Source of the DNA: Nitrososphaera_A sp036522495
GTDB taxonomy: Archaea; Thermoproteota; Nitrososphaeria; Nitrososphaerales; Nitrososphaeraceae
DNA length: 16,464 nucleotides
Reading direction: 5' to 3'
Assembly: GCA_036522495.1 (NCBI GenBank)
Contig: DATDFS010000168.1
Span: 1 to 16,464 of the forward strand
Shown here piece by piece: positions 1 to 8,277 of the stretch. The number at the start of each line of letters is the position of its first letter. The first letter of the stretch is position 1. The notes below the pieces were generated by a model, which was not told the origin of the DNA, ran no database searches, and worked only from the letters and a program-made list of their open reading frames with translations. The position numbers and the translations under genes were made by a program.

Positions 1-592
1 CTTGTGATCTTTCCTTCGGGTTTGGATAAACTATGAATGCACCATACAATCCCATTCGTACATGCTGCATCACTGGGGAGACATGACAGTGATACATTAA
101 TGCACCAGCTGGTGTTGCAATGAAATCATAAGTGTATGTCCCATTCGGCGCTACTATCTCAAACACACCATCTTCTGCGCCAGGGTGGTCTCCATGTAAA
201 TGAACTGTATGAGGCATCGGTGTTTTGTTAATGAAATGAATTACCACTCTATCACCTTCTGTCGCTCTTAACGTAGGACCAGGTATCGTACCGTTGTAAG
301 TCCAAGCATCAACACGAACGCCTGGAGCTATTTCTACTGTGGTATCCTGCGCTATTAGCGTATACTCATGGGTTTTTGGTGGTAGCTGTTGTTTTTCTAT
401 GTTGTTATTGCTGCTATTGCCTCCGACAATAATTGCAGGTGATGATGATGCAAGTGGCGCGGCTTTCGTAAGATTACCATCATTAACAATAAATCCGATA
501 CCCGTTAAAATACTTAGTATGAGTATAGCGGAGATAGCCAAAGAAATTGTTACTTTTCTTGCTCTTCCATCAAACGTTTTTTCATTTGGCAT
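1..592 (-). CDS. Multicopper oxidase, N-terminal part (cut by window edge)
   Basis: Exported copper oxidase; 197 codons are visible and the 3' end lies outside the window. The ATG at 592 is the first start after an in-frame TAG at 599-601. Residues 14-36 form a signal or anchor helix, followed by a Ser/Asn-rich linker to about 70. A cupredoxin domain follows. H128, C169, H177 and M180 fit a type 1 copper site, and the pairs H131-x-H133 and H168-x-H170 are placed as trinuclear-cluster ligands. In copper nitrite reductases the positions of H131 and H170 are normally not His (the first is the catalytic Asp), so this looks like a laccase-type oxidase rather than NirK. Known for the family: oxidation of a substrate coupled to oxygen reduction outside the membrane; the substrate here is unknown. 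Possible TATA elements lie at about 622-632 and 646-653. Confidence 0.9.
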   Translation of the reverse strand, partial: MPNEKTFDGRARKVTISLAISAILILSILTGIGFIVNDGNLTKAAPLASSSPAIIVGGNSSNNNIEKQQLPPKTHEYTLIAQDTTVEIAPGVRVDAWTYNGTIPGPTLRATEGDRVVIHFINKTPMPHTVHLHGDHPGAEDGVFEIVAPNGTYTYDFIATPAGALMYHCHVSPVMQHVRMGLYGAFIVYPNPKERSQ

Positions 593-832
593 TCGTTGCT
601 AATCTTAGTTTATTAAATCATTAATTAAAAGGTTCCTCAATAGGACTTTATAGCGTATAGCTCCTAGAGAATAGTATACTTCATCGTCTTCTCCTCCAGC
701 AATAAAGATCCCAATGATATGATGCTACTTTTATGAATAGAGTGATGGAAAAGCAATCCATCCATCTAACAGCCTTTTGCCAATTAGGGTCTGGTCAGAG
801 CATTTAAGATGACAAGTAGAGAACAAACTCGG

Positions 833-842
833 ATTTAAATAG
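833..842 (+). promoter_or_regulatory. TATA box for the TM2/zinc-ribbon gene
   Basis: ATTTAAATAG matches the archaeal TATA consensus. About 27 bases downstream the transcript would start near 865, giving a leader of only some 8 bases before the ATG at 873. This short spacing supports that start. Confidence 0.6.
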
Positions 843-872
843 GCAGCTTATATTATTATTACTACAGAAAAG

Positions 873-1238
873 ATGGTTGCAATTTCCAATAGCAAATTAT
901 TTTTATCGATTTTTTTGGACATGCTCTTAGCAGGAGTAGGTCATATGTATATCCATCGTGTAAAGCGAGGAATCGTGATCCTATTTTCAGCAATTAGTAT
1001 CGGAATCATCATCAATCTCATAATATCTTATCCTTTTTCCTTGATAGCGGCATTGGCATTCTGGTTATGGCAGATTTACGACTTGACACGAATTGTTAAA
1101 AATGAAAATAAACAATCATTTGTTAAAGCCGTGGCAGTCCGTTCAGGTTCTGACCTTCAAAATACTTGTATAAAATGCGCCAACCCTAATCCAAGTGGTT
1201 CAGCTTTTTGCAATAAGTGTGGTTGTGTCCTAAGGTGA
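873..1238 (+). CDS. TM2-like membrane protein with C-terminal zinc ribbon
   Basis: A 121-residue protein. Residues 7-30 have the TM2-type pattern (hydrophobic stretch, then GVGHMYIHRVKRG). A long hydrophobic stretch at 33-66 ends in a WLWQIYD-like motif at 64-70, as in TM2 proteins. A charged linker leads to a short zinc ribbon with C99-x2-C102 and C113-x2-C116, plus C118. The product is probably an inner-membrane protein with a cytoplasmic metal-bound tail; members of this group have no firm function. The start at 873 agrees with the upstream TATA box. The gene is divergent from the multicopper oxidase, with 280 bases between the starts, and convergent with the propeller gene. Confidence 0.85.
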   Translation: MVAISNSKLFLSIFLDMLLAGVGHMYIHRVKRGIVILFSAISIGIIINLIISYPFSLIAALAFWLWQIYDLTRIVKNENKQSFVKAVAVRSGSDLQNTCIKCANPNPSGSAFCNKCGCVLR

Positions 1239-1492
1239 TCTGAGATCCCAAATTGTGTATCAATCCATTTCCTGTCCAGATAATTCAGATCCTTATTAGA
1301 TATTGCAACCCTTTCCCCTTCATGGACTAGAGTCATCTCATCATACATGCCAACACCTATCGAAGGGGTTCGCCGAGAGCAAGAGTCCATCTTTGGCTCC
1401 TGCTTTGATCTAACCATCTACTGGTTCAAATTTATAGGATTAAGTTGTTATGTATTATGAATGTGGGACCTAATACGTGCCACTGCTAACTG

Positions 1493-3148
1493 CTAACTGT
1501 TAATACGCACTTTCACGGCCTTTAGAATACCAACTTCATTGTTTTGTGTACCTATCATCAGCATATAATCTCCTGGATTTTGGTTTATTGCTGGCGTGAA
1601 AATGAACGAGACCTGCTTACTAGTACTCGGAGCTGGCATTGGAAAGGATGCTTGGCTGAAAGTACCTGTAGAATTTCCAAGGTTACCGCCCGGAGTAAAT
1701 GTGCCTGATGCCACCATTTCAACAGTCGAATTGGAAGAAGATTGAGGGATTTTTGCTGCTGAAATATCAACTTTAATCTCTGCAGTTTGACCTCTCTTCA
1801 GAATCAGCTGTTGAGGGGATACTGAAATAGTGAAAGGCAACTGATTGTAATTCGTATTTAATCTGCCTATCTTATTTTCTGACCATTCTGTAAACCACGT
1901 TTGACCATTCTCTCCATTTGAAAACTGTAGAGTATTTGCTATACCGCACGTCTTACTGTTAGGCGGACAGTTTCCCCAGAGTTTGCTCTGGGTAGGAATC
2001 CAATATTCGTACAAGGTGTTATTTGAAGGCACAAACCTGGCTATCTTATTACCCTCATGTTCATTGAACCAAAGCGATCCCGCAGATCCGCTTTCTATCC
2101 AATAAGGCAGAGTATAAGCTGCTTGTGGGACACTATCAGTATTATTTACACCATAAATCCTTGGAGATGCAGTAGATGTTGCATAGGTCGTTGTCTTCCC
2201 ATTACTGGCATTTAGCATAAAAAAAGTACTGGTAGCATGGTCAGTGACCCACAGATTGCCGTCATTACTTACTGCTACACCTACGGGAGAGTTTAATCCC
2301 GCCGGCATAGGGAAACTATCAAAGGTTTTGGACGCTATGTTGTAGCGCAGAATTTCTCCTTTATTAGGAAAAGATAACATTGAAATCCATACTGCATCCC
2401 TTTTATTATCGACCGCTATAGAACCAACACTGAGGAGACTGGGATCTATTCCTTTAAATCCAGTTGTAGGTAGTGGAATCTTAGTTATGCCATTAGCTGT
2501 TCCACTCTTCATTTGGGTGATGTTTCCAAACCAGAGCACAGGAGAACGTATACCCACAAAATACAGGTTTCCTTTTGAATCAAAGTCGATAGATACAGGG
2601 TATGCTGTACCAAATGCTTTTGGGCTTTCCGGGACCTTATACATTTCAAAACTTCCAAGAGATTTACTATATCTCCAAATTGCGTTCTGCTTTTCGTCTG
2701 TAAACCAGATGTTCCCTTTTTTATCGGCCTTTACAGACCATACCTGAGAATTGTCAGTCGGATTATTACGTACTTCCCATACAGGAATGGTAACTTCTTT
2801 ATCAAATTTATTTGTAGCAAGATTGTAGCTGCCAAGTGTTCCTTGTTTCGTAGATACGTACCATATCTTTCCAGCCTGACTATCAACCAAGATACCTAAG
2901 GGCATTTCACACGTGGCTGGAAGCTTGTATTCTGTTATGTATCCCGTTGAATTCGTCGTAGTGTTTAAACCACAAAATTGCTTCTGATATTGCTCAATTG
3001 CTGCCGCTTTTGAATTTGCAATAAGTTGGTCCGTAGATTGGGGGCTTGGATTGCCGCTATTGTTTGGAGTTCTAAATAAAACAGAATAGGCTACAGCGAT
3101 AACAATTATTCCAATTGCTGCGTAAGCTATAATATTTTTGGTTTTCAA
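1493..3148 (-). CDS. Secreted Vgb-like beta-propeller protein
   Basis: A 551-residue protein. Residues 4-26 are a signal or anchor helix, followed by an Asn/Ser/Pro-rich linker. The middle, about 70-430, consists of propeller blades, each with the pattern (G)xxWFTE/D...N.I.R: for example GNIWFTDEKQNAIWRY, GNLWVTDHATS, GSLWFNEHEGNKIARF and GQTWFTEWSENKIGRL. This is typical of virginiamycin B lyase-like (streptogramin lyase) propellers. A C-terminal segment from about 445 looks like an Ig-like beta domain. Archaeal proteins of this kind are mostly uncharacterised and lyase activity should not be assumed; a surface binding role is equally possible. The start is TTG, with AGGT eight bases upstream as a likely ribosome-binding site. 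The gene is convergent with the TM2-like gene. Confidence 0.88.
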   Translation of the reverse strand: MKTKNIIAYAAIGIIVIAVAYSVLFRTPNNSGNPSPQSTDQLIANSKAAAIEQYQKQFCGLNTTTNSTGYITEYKLPATCEMPLGILVDSQAGKIWYVSTKQGTLGSYNLATNKFDKEVTIPVWEVRNNPTDNSQVWSVKADKKGNIWFTDEKQNAIWRYSKSLGSFEMYKVPESPKAFGTAYPVSIDFDSKGNLYFVGIRSPVLWFGNITQMKSGTANGITKIPLPTTGFKGIDPSLLSVGSIAVDNKRDAVWISMLSFPNKGEILRYNIASKTFDSFPMPAGLNSPVGVAVSNDGNLWVTDHATSTFFMLNASNGKTTTYATSTASPRIYGVNNTDSVPQAAYTLPYWIESGSAGSLWFNEHEGNKIARFVPSNNTLYEYWIPTQSKLWGNCPPNSKTCGIANTLQFSNGENGQTWFTEWSENKIGRLNTNYNQLPFTISVSPQQLILKRGQTAEIKVDISAAKIPQSSSNSTVEMVASGTFTPGGNLGNSTGTFSQASFPMPAPSTSKQVSFIFTPAINQNPGDYMLMIGTQNNEVGILKAVKVRINS

Positions 3149-3616
3149 ATAACCTGGCCTGCCGTTATACGTGATATGTGATGTAGTATAGAAAAAGCTA
3201 TGCCTGTCTGCATATGTTTACATATCGAATACTCAATTTTGTAATTTAAGTTCATTGGTACAACTTTCGAACAAGGTCTTCGGTATGCTATCGGGTTATG
3301 CATTCCAGTCAAGTACTTTAACATGTATTATTTCGATGCATATGAACTAATTGGAGACTGTAAGGCCAAGAATAAATCGAAGCCATACTTCAAAACGAGA
3401 GAGTTGTTCTGCTGCTTTTGCGCAATTGTTGTGGGATTGAAGATTGTCTTCCCCTCATAACAAAAAATCAATAATGACAATGACAATCAATCAATCTCTG
3501 CCAAAGGCTATCTCAAGTAGGTAAGGTCAATTAGATGTCAATCTTTGACTATTTATTGATCCTGTATACTATCTCCTTCATCTGGAATTTTTGGCATGCA
3601 TACACAACCCCATGAT
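3149..3616. other. Gene-free stretch of about 470 bases
   Basis: No convincing gene was seen on either strand. It holds the upstream region of the propeller gene and, near 3475-3494, a short simple repeat (tgacaa twice, then atca units). Next to the end of the small zinc protein, an alternative minus frame stays open over 3554-3660 (see findings). Confidence 0.5.
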
Positions 3617-4039
3617 CTAGAGTATTGTTCCATACCTTGGAAGGGTGCTTTTACATATTTTGCAGCCGAACATAGAGACTTCAACTCCTTCCTTAATTTC
3701 CTTTAAACTTCCTATAATCAACCTCCCTTCATTTTCTGCTTTTGTTAAATTTGCTTTGTCCTTTTCTGGAATTCCATAGATTATTGGTATAATTCTAACA
3801 ATCTTCTTACAGTTATGGCAGTAACCTTCCGATATTCTGCGAGGATTGTTTTCATGATAGCCTGTATGAAGTTTCTCTGCCTCTTCTCTTGTAATTTGAA
3901 ATGCATCCATGAGCTTATAGTTAATTCTATAATAAATCAGGTTGCCTTCATCGTATTCATTATTTTTAAGATAGAATTCGTGAAGACTTGAAAGCAACCG
4001 TTTGATACCTTCTGCATTTTGATCCGTTTGATCCCTCAT
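3617..4039 (-). CDS. Small protein with two CxxC zinc-ribbon halves
   Basis: A 140-residue soluble protein of unknown function. An N-terminal helical part (1-70) is followed by a split zinc ribbon: C74-x2-C77 with PIIYGIPEK after it, then a charged segment with LIIGSLKEI, then C127-x2-C130. The order CxxC, P.IYG.P, acidic stretch, second CxxC recalls a widespread small bacterial and archaeal zinc-ribbon family in which a GGC motif follows; here that motif is GS, so the match is loose. The ATG at 4039 is in the same reading frame as the decayed TFB gene just upstream. A TATA-like TATAAATG at 4086-4093 lies inside that remnant and could drive this gene, with the transcript starting near 4062. 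Confidence 0.65.
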   Translation of the reverse strand: MRDQTDQNAEGIKRLLSSLHEFYLKNNEYDEGNLIYYRINYKLMDAFQITREEAEKLHTGYHENNPRRISEGYCHNCKKIVRIIPIIYGIPEKDKANLTKAENEGRLIIGSLKEIKEGVEVSMFGCKICKSTLPRYGTIL

Positions 4040-4354
4040 TAAGTATTATACTACCACATCCTTAACCTTGTTCATCGGAGAGTGCATTTATACATCTATT
4101 CTGTATCCAGCAACATCAATGTCAGTCTCTCATATAAAACTAGCAACTCCAATATCATGACGAGCTAAAGCGGTTGGAACACTTGTTCTGCTTTTAACAG
4201 TCAATTCTTCTGTGCTGAAGGAACGCTTTTCTGGTCTGTTACTTTCTTGTATCTTGTATGAAACTCCTATGCCACAGTTACTACAAATAATTTCGTCAGA
4301 TTCAGGATCCGATGTTGACGTTGATGCTGTAGTCCTATGTTGAATCAAATACAC
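4040..4354 (-). pseudogene. Decayed transcription factor B (TFB) gene
   Basis: From a GTG at 4354 the frame reads 74 codons that follow the TFB N-terminus: DPESDEIICSNCGIG (second half of the zinc ribbon), then IQESNRPEKRSFSTEE (B-reader), then KSRTSVPTALARHDIGVASF (linker to the core). It stops at TGA 4130-4132, just where the first cyclin repeat should begin. The same frame continues as ETDIDVAGYRIDV, stop (TAA 4088-4090), MHSPMNKV, resembling the IGxTDxDAxGxKxDAxMxST region of intact TFBs. The first CxxC pair is missing, the usual RPEWR is RPEKR, and the cyclin repeats are absent. Intact TFB recruits RNA polymerase to TATA-bound TBP; this copy cannot. The 74-residue fragment might still be made. 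Confidence 0.8.
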
Positions 4355-4383
4355 TCCTGTCTTTCACACAACCTTTTTTACTG

Positions 4384-4391
4384 TTATATTT
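4384..4391 (-). promoter_or_regulatory. TATA-like element of the TFB remnant
   Basis: AAATATAA on the minus strand. A transcript start about 27 bases downstream, near 4361, would put the GTG at 4354 only 7 bases into the message. The promoter of the broken gene may therefore still work. Confidence 0.4.
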
Positions 4392-4604
4392 AATACTAAT
4401 TAACTAATTAGATATGGTATCTGAGACTGCGTATGGTATCAAATTTTGCCGTTTATTGTGCGGGTGTCAAGGTTGACCAATGATAATCTTTGATTCCTGT
4501 TTTTTCAACGATATCTGGCTGAAGTGCTTATAGTGTAACAGACATCATGTAGAGAATCTTTTCTTAGACCCTCTACCGGCATACAGGATTCTTTGGTTCG
4601 AAGA

Positions 4605-4628
4605 GGTAACCTGGTAACCTGGTAACTT
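4605..4628 (+). repeat. Three tandem 8-bp repeats (GGTAACCT)
   Basis: Units at 4605-4612, 4613-4620 and 4621-4628; the first two are identical and the third ends TT. They end just before a TATA-like GTATAATAC (4631-4639) and the start of the 4655-4987 gene, so they could be regulator binding sites or a slippage product. Confidence 0.8.
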
Positions 4629-4654
4629 GGGTATAATACGGTTTTGTTACGATT

Positions 4655-4987
4655 ATGAAGCATTCATATAATTCTATGAAAAATATGTCTGTGTTTATGG
4701 ATCGGGAAGAAACTATGGCAAGAATTGATAATACTATCAGAGTATTATCACATTTGGACTCGCCACACGAGAGTAATTCGGAGGAAACGATGAGTCTCAA
4801 AAATACAATAGATAAAGAAGATAGACCAAAGCTAGTGAATCTACTTGAAGATGTCGTTGTCTTGTTGAAAGATGACCCGGATAATAAAAGTAAGATAAAA
4901 GAAATGTGGAACAAAATAATGAGTGGCTACGGACATATTAAGCCAATTTCCGAAATCCTGAAATCAGTCAATGAATATTTTCTCTAG
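4655..4987 (+). CDS. Unrecognised small acidic helical protein
   Basis: I do not recognise this 110-residue protein. It is charged, predicted helical, without Cys and without membrane segments. The C-terminal part (about 58-110) has an amphipathic LVNLLEDVVVLLKDD helix and the segment IKEMWNKIMSGYGHIKPISE. The start is uncertain: ATGs lie at 4655, 4676 and 4685. The TATA-like GTATAATAC at 4631-4639 would place the transcript start near 4660, which favours 4676 or 4685. An overlapping minus-strand frame (4573-4914) translates to low-complexity Ser/Leu and looks like its shadow. The charged, well-spread composition is the main argument that the plus frame is the real gene. Confidence 0.6.
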   Translation: MKHSYNSMKNMSVFMDREETMARIDNTIRVLSHLDSPHESNSEETMSLKNTIDKEDRPKLVNLLEDVVVLLKDDPDNKSKIKEMWNKIMSGYGHIKPISEILKSVNEYFL

Positions 4988-5288
4988 GTAGTTATTGCTG
5001 TTGCTCCCATTTTAGTAGGATGACATCCTGAAAACTTCAATCCTTTTGTGTGTGAGAGCTGACGAGCATAAATACAATTAAGTGCTTTAAATTATAAGCC
5101 TGTGATATGTCGGCTCTAATCGATACACATAATCAGGTGTAATAATGAGCTATTTATAAAGTCGACATAGCGCGGACTAATGATCCTGGAATGAGTCAAA
5201 CTATGATCTAAAATTTAGAACGGAGAAAGATTGATATTTAGAAACAAGAACATACGCTGTCCTTTACATTTCAGTTATTACTAACTAA
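4988..5288. other. Gene-free stretch of about 300 bases
   Basis: No gene or RNA was recognised. TATA-like TATTTATAAAG occurs near 5151-5161, more than 120 bases before the next gene, so its role is unclear. Confidence 0.4.
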
Positions 5289-5801
5289 TTGAGTTTATTT
5301 ACCAGAGAAGAGCTTACACACTTCTTGGATATCACACAAGCAACATTGGAACAATATATCATGCCTCATGACTATGACAAGCCAAGAATAGAAATTGGCA
5401 ATTATTATCTAAAATGGGATGACAAATCTTCTGGAATATCCCAAAAAGAGATATCTGAATTGAAAGGATTTCTAAAAGATACTATCCCACATTTTGATGT
5501 AATTTATGATTTAATAAACAGCTTGGAGACGTCTAGAGGAAAAGATAAACGTCGTGCACATAAGGAATTATCTCCACACATACATCTTTCTCAGAGTAAT
5601 AAAGATCGTGTTGTTAGATATGAGTTGTACATGGGATCAGATGGTTCTACATTCATTGATAGAACAGAAAGGTTTGAAATTATAAATAAAGATGAAAGTG
5701 GATATGCACAAAGACCCTATGTTAAGTCAGAGCTTTTTTTAAAATGGAGTCTAGGTGAATTGCTATTTAATAGACAAGGTGTTGTTAGATTTAAAGAATA
5801 A
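5289..5801 (+). CDS. Unrecognised 170-residue cytoplasmic protein
   Basis: No known domain was recognised. The protein is hydrophilic, without signal peptide, membrane segment or Cys. It has a helical N-terminal half (EELTHFLDITQATLEQYI, then KEISELKGFLKDTI) and, after a basic turn RGKDKRR at about 84-90, a beta-rich half with RYELYMGSDGSTFIDRTERF. The only start for the full frame is TTG at 5289; the first ATG (5361, in MPHDYD) would lose the first 24 residues. No clear ribosome-binding site is present. It stands alone between two intergenic gaps, in the same direction as the kinase gene downstream. Confidence 0.6.
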   Translation: MSLFTREELTHFLDITQATLEQYIMPHDYDKPRIEIGNYYLKWDDKSSGISQKEISELKGFLKDTIPHFDVIYDLINSLETSRGKDKRRAHKELSPHIHLSQSNKDRVVRYELYMGSDGSTFIDRTERFEIINKDESGYAQRPYVKSELFLKWSLGELLFNRQGVVRFKE

Positions 5802-6165
5802 AAAGCACTCGTCGTTCATCTTCAACTTATAGTTAGAACATACAACAAAATCAGAAATAATAGTTCAGTAAAAACTAATAACCTGCCTATTCTATCGCAT
5901 GTCTACCAATGGACTATACTCCCTGTATATGTGGTATATGTGTATAATAGATCTGGTTTCACATTTGGCAAGATTAATCAGTGGCTGCGAAATAAATGGA
6001 TGACCATTAACTTAACAGGATCGAACAATCAATCAATCAATACGTATTCGTATCATGGTAAACCATGTTTCGCAATCACTCACTGACTCAAAACAAGGGA
6101 AAATAATAGTTAAATATCGATTTTAAAGTATAGTTATTGAAACGAAAAAAAACAAGATAGAAGTA
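5802..6165 (+). other. Gene-free stretch upstream of the kinase, with palindromes
   Basis: No gene was seen. It holds a short CAAT/CAATCAAT repeat near 6025-6040 and two adjacent palindromes, TACGtattCGTA (6041-6052) and CATGGTaaACCATG (6054-6067), about 60 bases before the kinase TATA box. Confidence 0.5.
6121..6132 (+). promoter_or_regulatory. TATA-like box for the sensor kinase
   Basis: TTTTAAAGTATA. A start of transcription about 27 bases on, near 6152, gives a 14-base leader to the TTG at 6166. The frame has a TAA at 6124-6126, so the TTG is the likely start. Confidence 0.45.
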
Positions 6166-8277
6166 TTGCATGGTGTTGATAACGTAATTAACAAGGAATT
6201 ACAATTTTTGTCCAAAACAAATGATAGAATTGATACTTGTATGAATTACACAAGGCCACAACTAGCTATAGTACTAGAACCAATAAAGAAAGCTTTTTTT
6301 TGTGCTAAAAACAGGAGTGTGAGGATAAGATACCTTACTGAAATTACGACTGAAAATATTTCGTATTGTAAAGAGCTCACGTCCATTGTCGATGAACTCC
6401 GACATCTGGATGGAATAAAAGGAAATTTTATGATAAGTGAATCAGAGTACCTTGCTCCTGTAGTTTTATTCGAGAAGGGAAAAGTAGCATCACAGGTTAT
6501 CCATAGTAATGTAAAGGAACTTGTGGAACAGCAGCAATATGTATTTGATAGTTTTTGGAGCAGAGCTATTCCAGCTAAGCAGAGAATAACGGAAATTGAA
6601 GAAGGAATAGTGGTACATCATAAAACAAGGATAATAGAGAATGAAGACGATATTATAAAAGAAATTGGTAGACTAACTGCCGAGTCAAATGAACTACTCA
6701 CATGTCTGACATCTGGAGGAATGCAATATAGTTATGATCATTTCTTTGAAATAAAGAAAAAATTATTGGATAAGCAAAAGAAAGGACAGCACAGAGGAAT
6801 TAAGTATGTTACTAATATAAATGACAAAAATATTGAATTATCCAAAATATATCAGAACGCTGGAATAAAAATAAGACATGTAAAGAACCTGCCCCCTATG
6901 AGCTTCGGTGTCTCAGATAAAGAAATATCAGCCACAGTAGAAAAGATGGAAGGAGGCAAGAAAGTCCAAAGCCTTTTGATTAGTAACGAACCTTACTACA
7001 TCAAACATTTTACTTCTATTTTTGAAGAGTTATGGGACAATGGTACTGATGCTGCAAATAGAATAAGGGACATCGAAGAAGGAGCTGAATTAGCAGATGT
7101 TGAGGTTATCCAAAGCTCAGATAGAGCACGGGATTTATATTTGAATAGTCTAAAATCAGCTTCAGAAGAAATACTGCTGATATTTCCCAGTACAAATGCC
7201 GTCCTTCGCCAAGAAAAAATAGGAGCAATACAGTTAGCAAAAGAACGAAACGTAAAGGTTAGAATATTGATGCCTACTCCTAAATCAACAGAACACAACA
7301 TACAAGGCCCAAACCAACAACAAAAGAATATCGGTATCAGATATATTGAACAAATGTCAGAGACTAACGCTACGATTTTAGTTGTGGATAGGAAAGCATC
7401 TTTGGTAATGGAAACAAGAGATGACACAAAAGAAACCTTCGTCGAAGCAGTAGGATTATCAACTTATTCTAACAGTAAGGCTGGAGTTTTGTCCTACGTT
7501 GCAATATTTGATAATCTCTGGAAGCAAACTGAATTGTATGAACAATTACAGGCTCATGATAAAATGCAAAAGGAGTTTATCAATATAGCTGCCCATGAAC
7601 TGAGAACTCCCATCCAACCTATACTTGGCTTGGCTCAAGTTCTTCAACATGAGATAAAAGATATGTATCACAAGGACTTGATAGATGTCGTAATTAGAAA
7701 TGCAAGAAGACTGCAGAGGCTTACAGAAGATATCTTGGACATTACCAAGATTGAAAGCCAGTCGTTACAACTGAAGAGAGAACAATTCAACCTAAAGGAT
7801 GTAATAACGAATTCTATAAGCGATATAATGGTAGACAGTGACTCCTTTAAGAAAAATGAAAAACATAATCGAATAAAATTACGATATGAGCCCCAAGATA
7901 TTTTTATAGAAGCAGACAAAGCCAGAATAACTCAAGTTATTTCAAATATATTAGGTAATGCAGCCAAATTTACTGAAGAGGGAACCATATCTGTTAACGT
8001 GGAGCAAAAGAAAGAAGAAGAGAATAATGGTCATGTTGTTGTGATTAGTGTAAAAGATACTGGTCAAGGTATACATCGTGATATATTACCAAAACTCTTC
8101 ACAAAGTTTGCTACCAAATCAGAAACTGGTACCGGATTGGGTTTGTTTATATCAAAAAGCATCATAGAATCACATGGCGGGAAGATATGGGCAGAAAATA
8201 ATATGAGGGGTAGCGGAGCCACCTTTACATTTAGTCTGCCATTGGGAAGCAAACAGCAAGCAAGCTTTGAGAGATAG
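6166..8277 (+). CDS. Cytoplasmic histidine kinase with three tandem sensor modules
   Basis: A 703-residue sensor kinase without membrane segments. The first 465 residues are three repeats of a TrmB/PLD-like sensor module. Each ends in an F-[DE]-x-x-W motif: FDSFW to W131, FEELW to W290, FDNLW to W452, with spacings of 159 and 162 residues. The first two are followed by RIxxIEEG. Module 3 contains EEILLIFPSTNAV and VKVRILMP. The kinase core follows: H-box with phospho-acceptor H477 (AAHELRTP), N-box near N594/N598, G1 box DTGQGI at 631-636, G2 box GTGLGLF at 655-661. It should sense an intracellular signal and phosphorylate a response regulator, but none lies in the window. The start is TTG; no upstream ATG is available and residues 1-25 fit the first module. 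Confidence 0.9.
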   Translation: MHGVDNVINKELQFLSKTNDRIDTCMNYTRPQLAIVLEPIKKAFFCAKNRSVRIRYLTEITTENISYCKELTSIVDELRHLDGIKGNFMISESEYLAPVVLFEKGKVASQVIHSNVKELVEQQQYVFDSFWSRAIPAKQRITEIEEGIVVHHKTRIIENEDDIIKEIGRLTAESNELLTCLTSGGMQYSYDHFFEIKKKLLDKQKKGQHRGIKYVTNINDKNIELSKIYQNAGIKIRHVKNLPPMSFGVSDKEISATVEKMEGGKKVQSLLISNEPYYIKHFTSIFEELWDNGTDAANRIRDIEEGAELADVEVIQSSDRARDLYLNSLKSASEEILLIFPSTNAVLRQEKIGAIQLAKERNVKVRILMPTPKSTEHNIQGPNQQQKNIGIRYIEQMSETNATILVVDRKASLVMETRDDTKETFVEAVGLSTYSNSKAGVLSYVAIFDNLWKQTELYEQLQAHDKMQKEFINIAAHELRTPIQPILGLAQVLQHEIKDMYHKDLIDVVIRNARRLQRLTEDILDITKIESQSLQLKREQFNLKDVITNSISDIMVDSDSFKKNEKHNRIKLRYEPQDIFIEADKARITQVISNILGNAAKFTEEGTISVNVEQKKEEENNGHVVVISVKDTGQGIHRDILPKLFTKFATKSETGTGLGLFISKSIIESHGGKIWAENNMRGSGATFTFSLPLGSKQQASFER

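Noticed and set aside
1..592. Copper nitrite reductase (NirK)
   Set aside because: The visible ligands include H131 and H170, which fit a trinuclear cluster rather than the NirK type 2 site.
339..602. Plus-strand 87-codon frame
   Set aside because: It is antisense to the signal peptide and linker of the multicopper oxidase, whose copper motifs make the minus frame certain.
1157..1417. Minus-strand 86-codon frame
   Set aside because: It overlaps the zinc ribbon of the TM2-like gene on the other strand and shows no motif or promoter.
4573..4914. Minus-strand 113-codon frame
   Set aside because: Ser/Leu-rich low complexity, antisense to the charged helical protein at 4655-4987; taken as a shadow.
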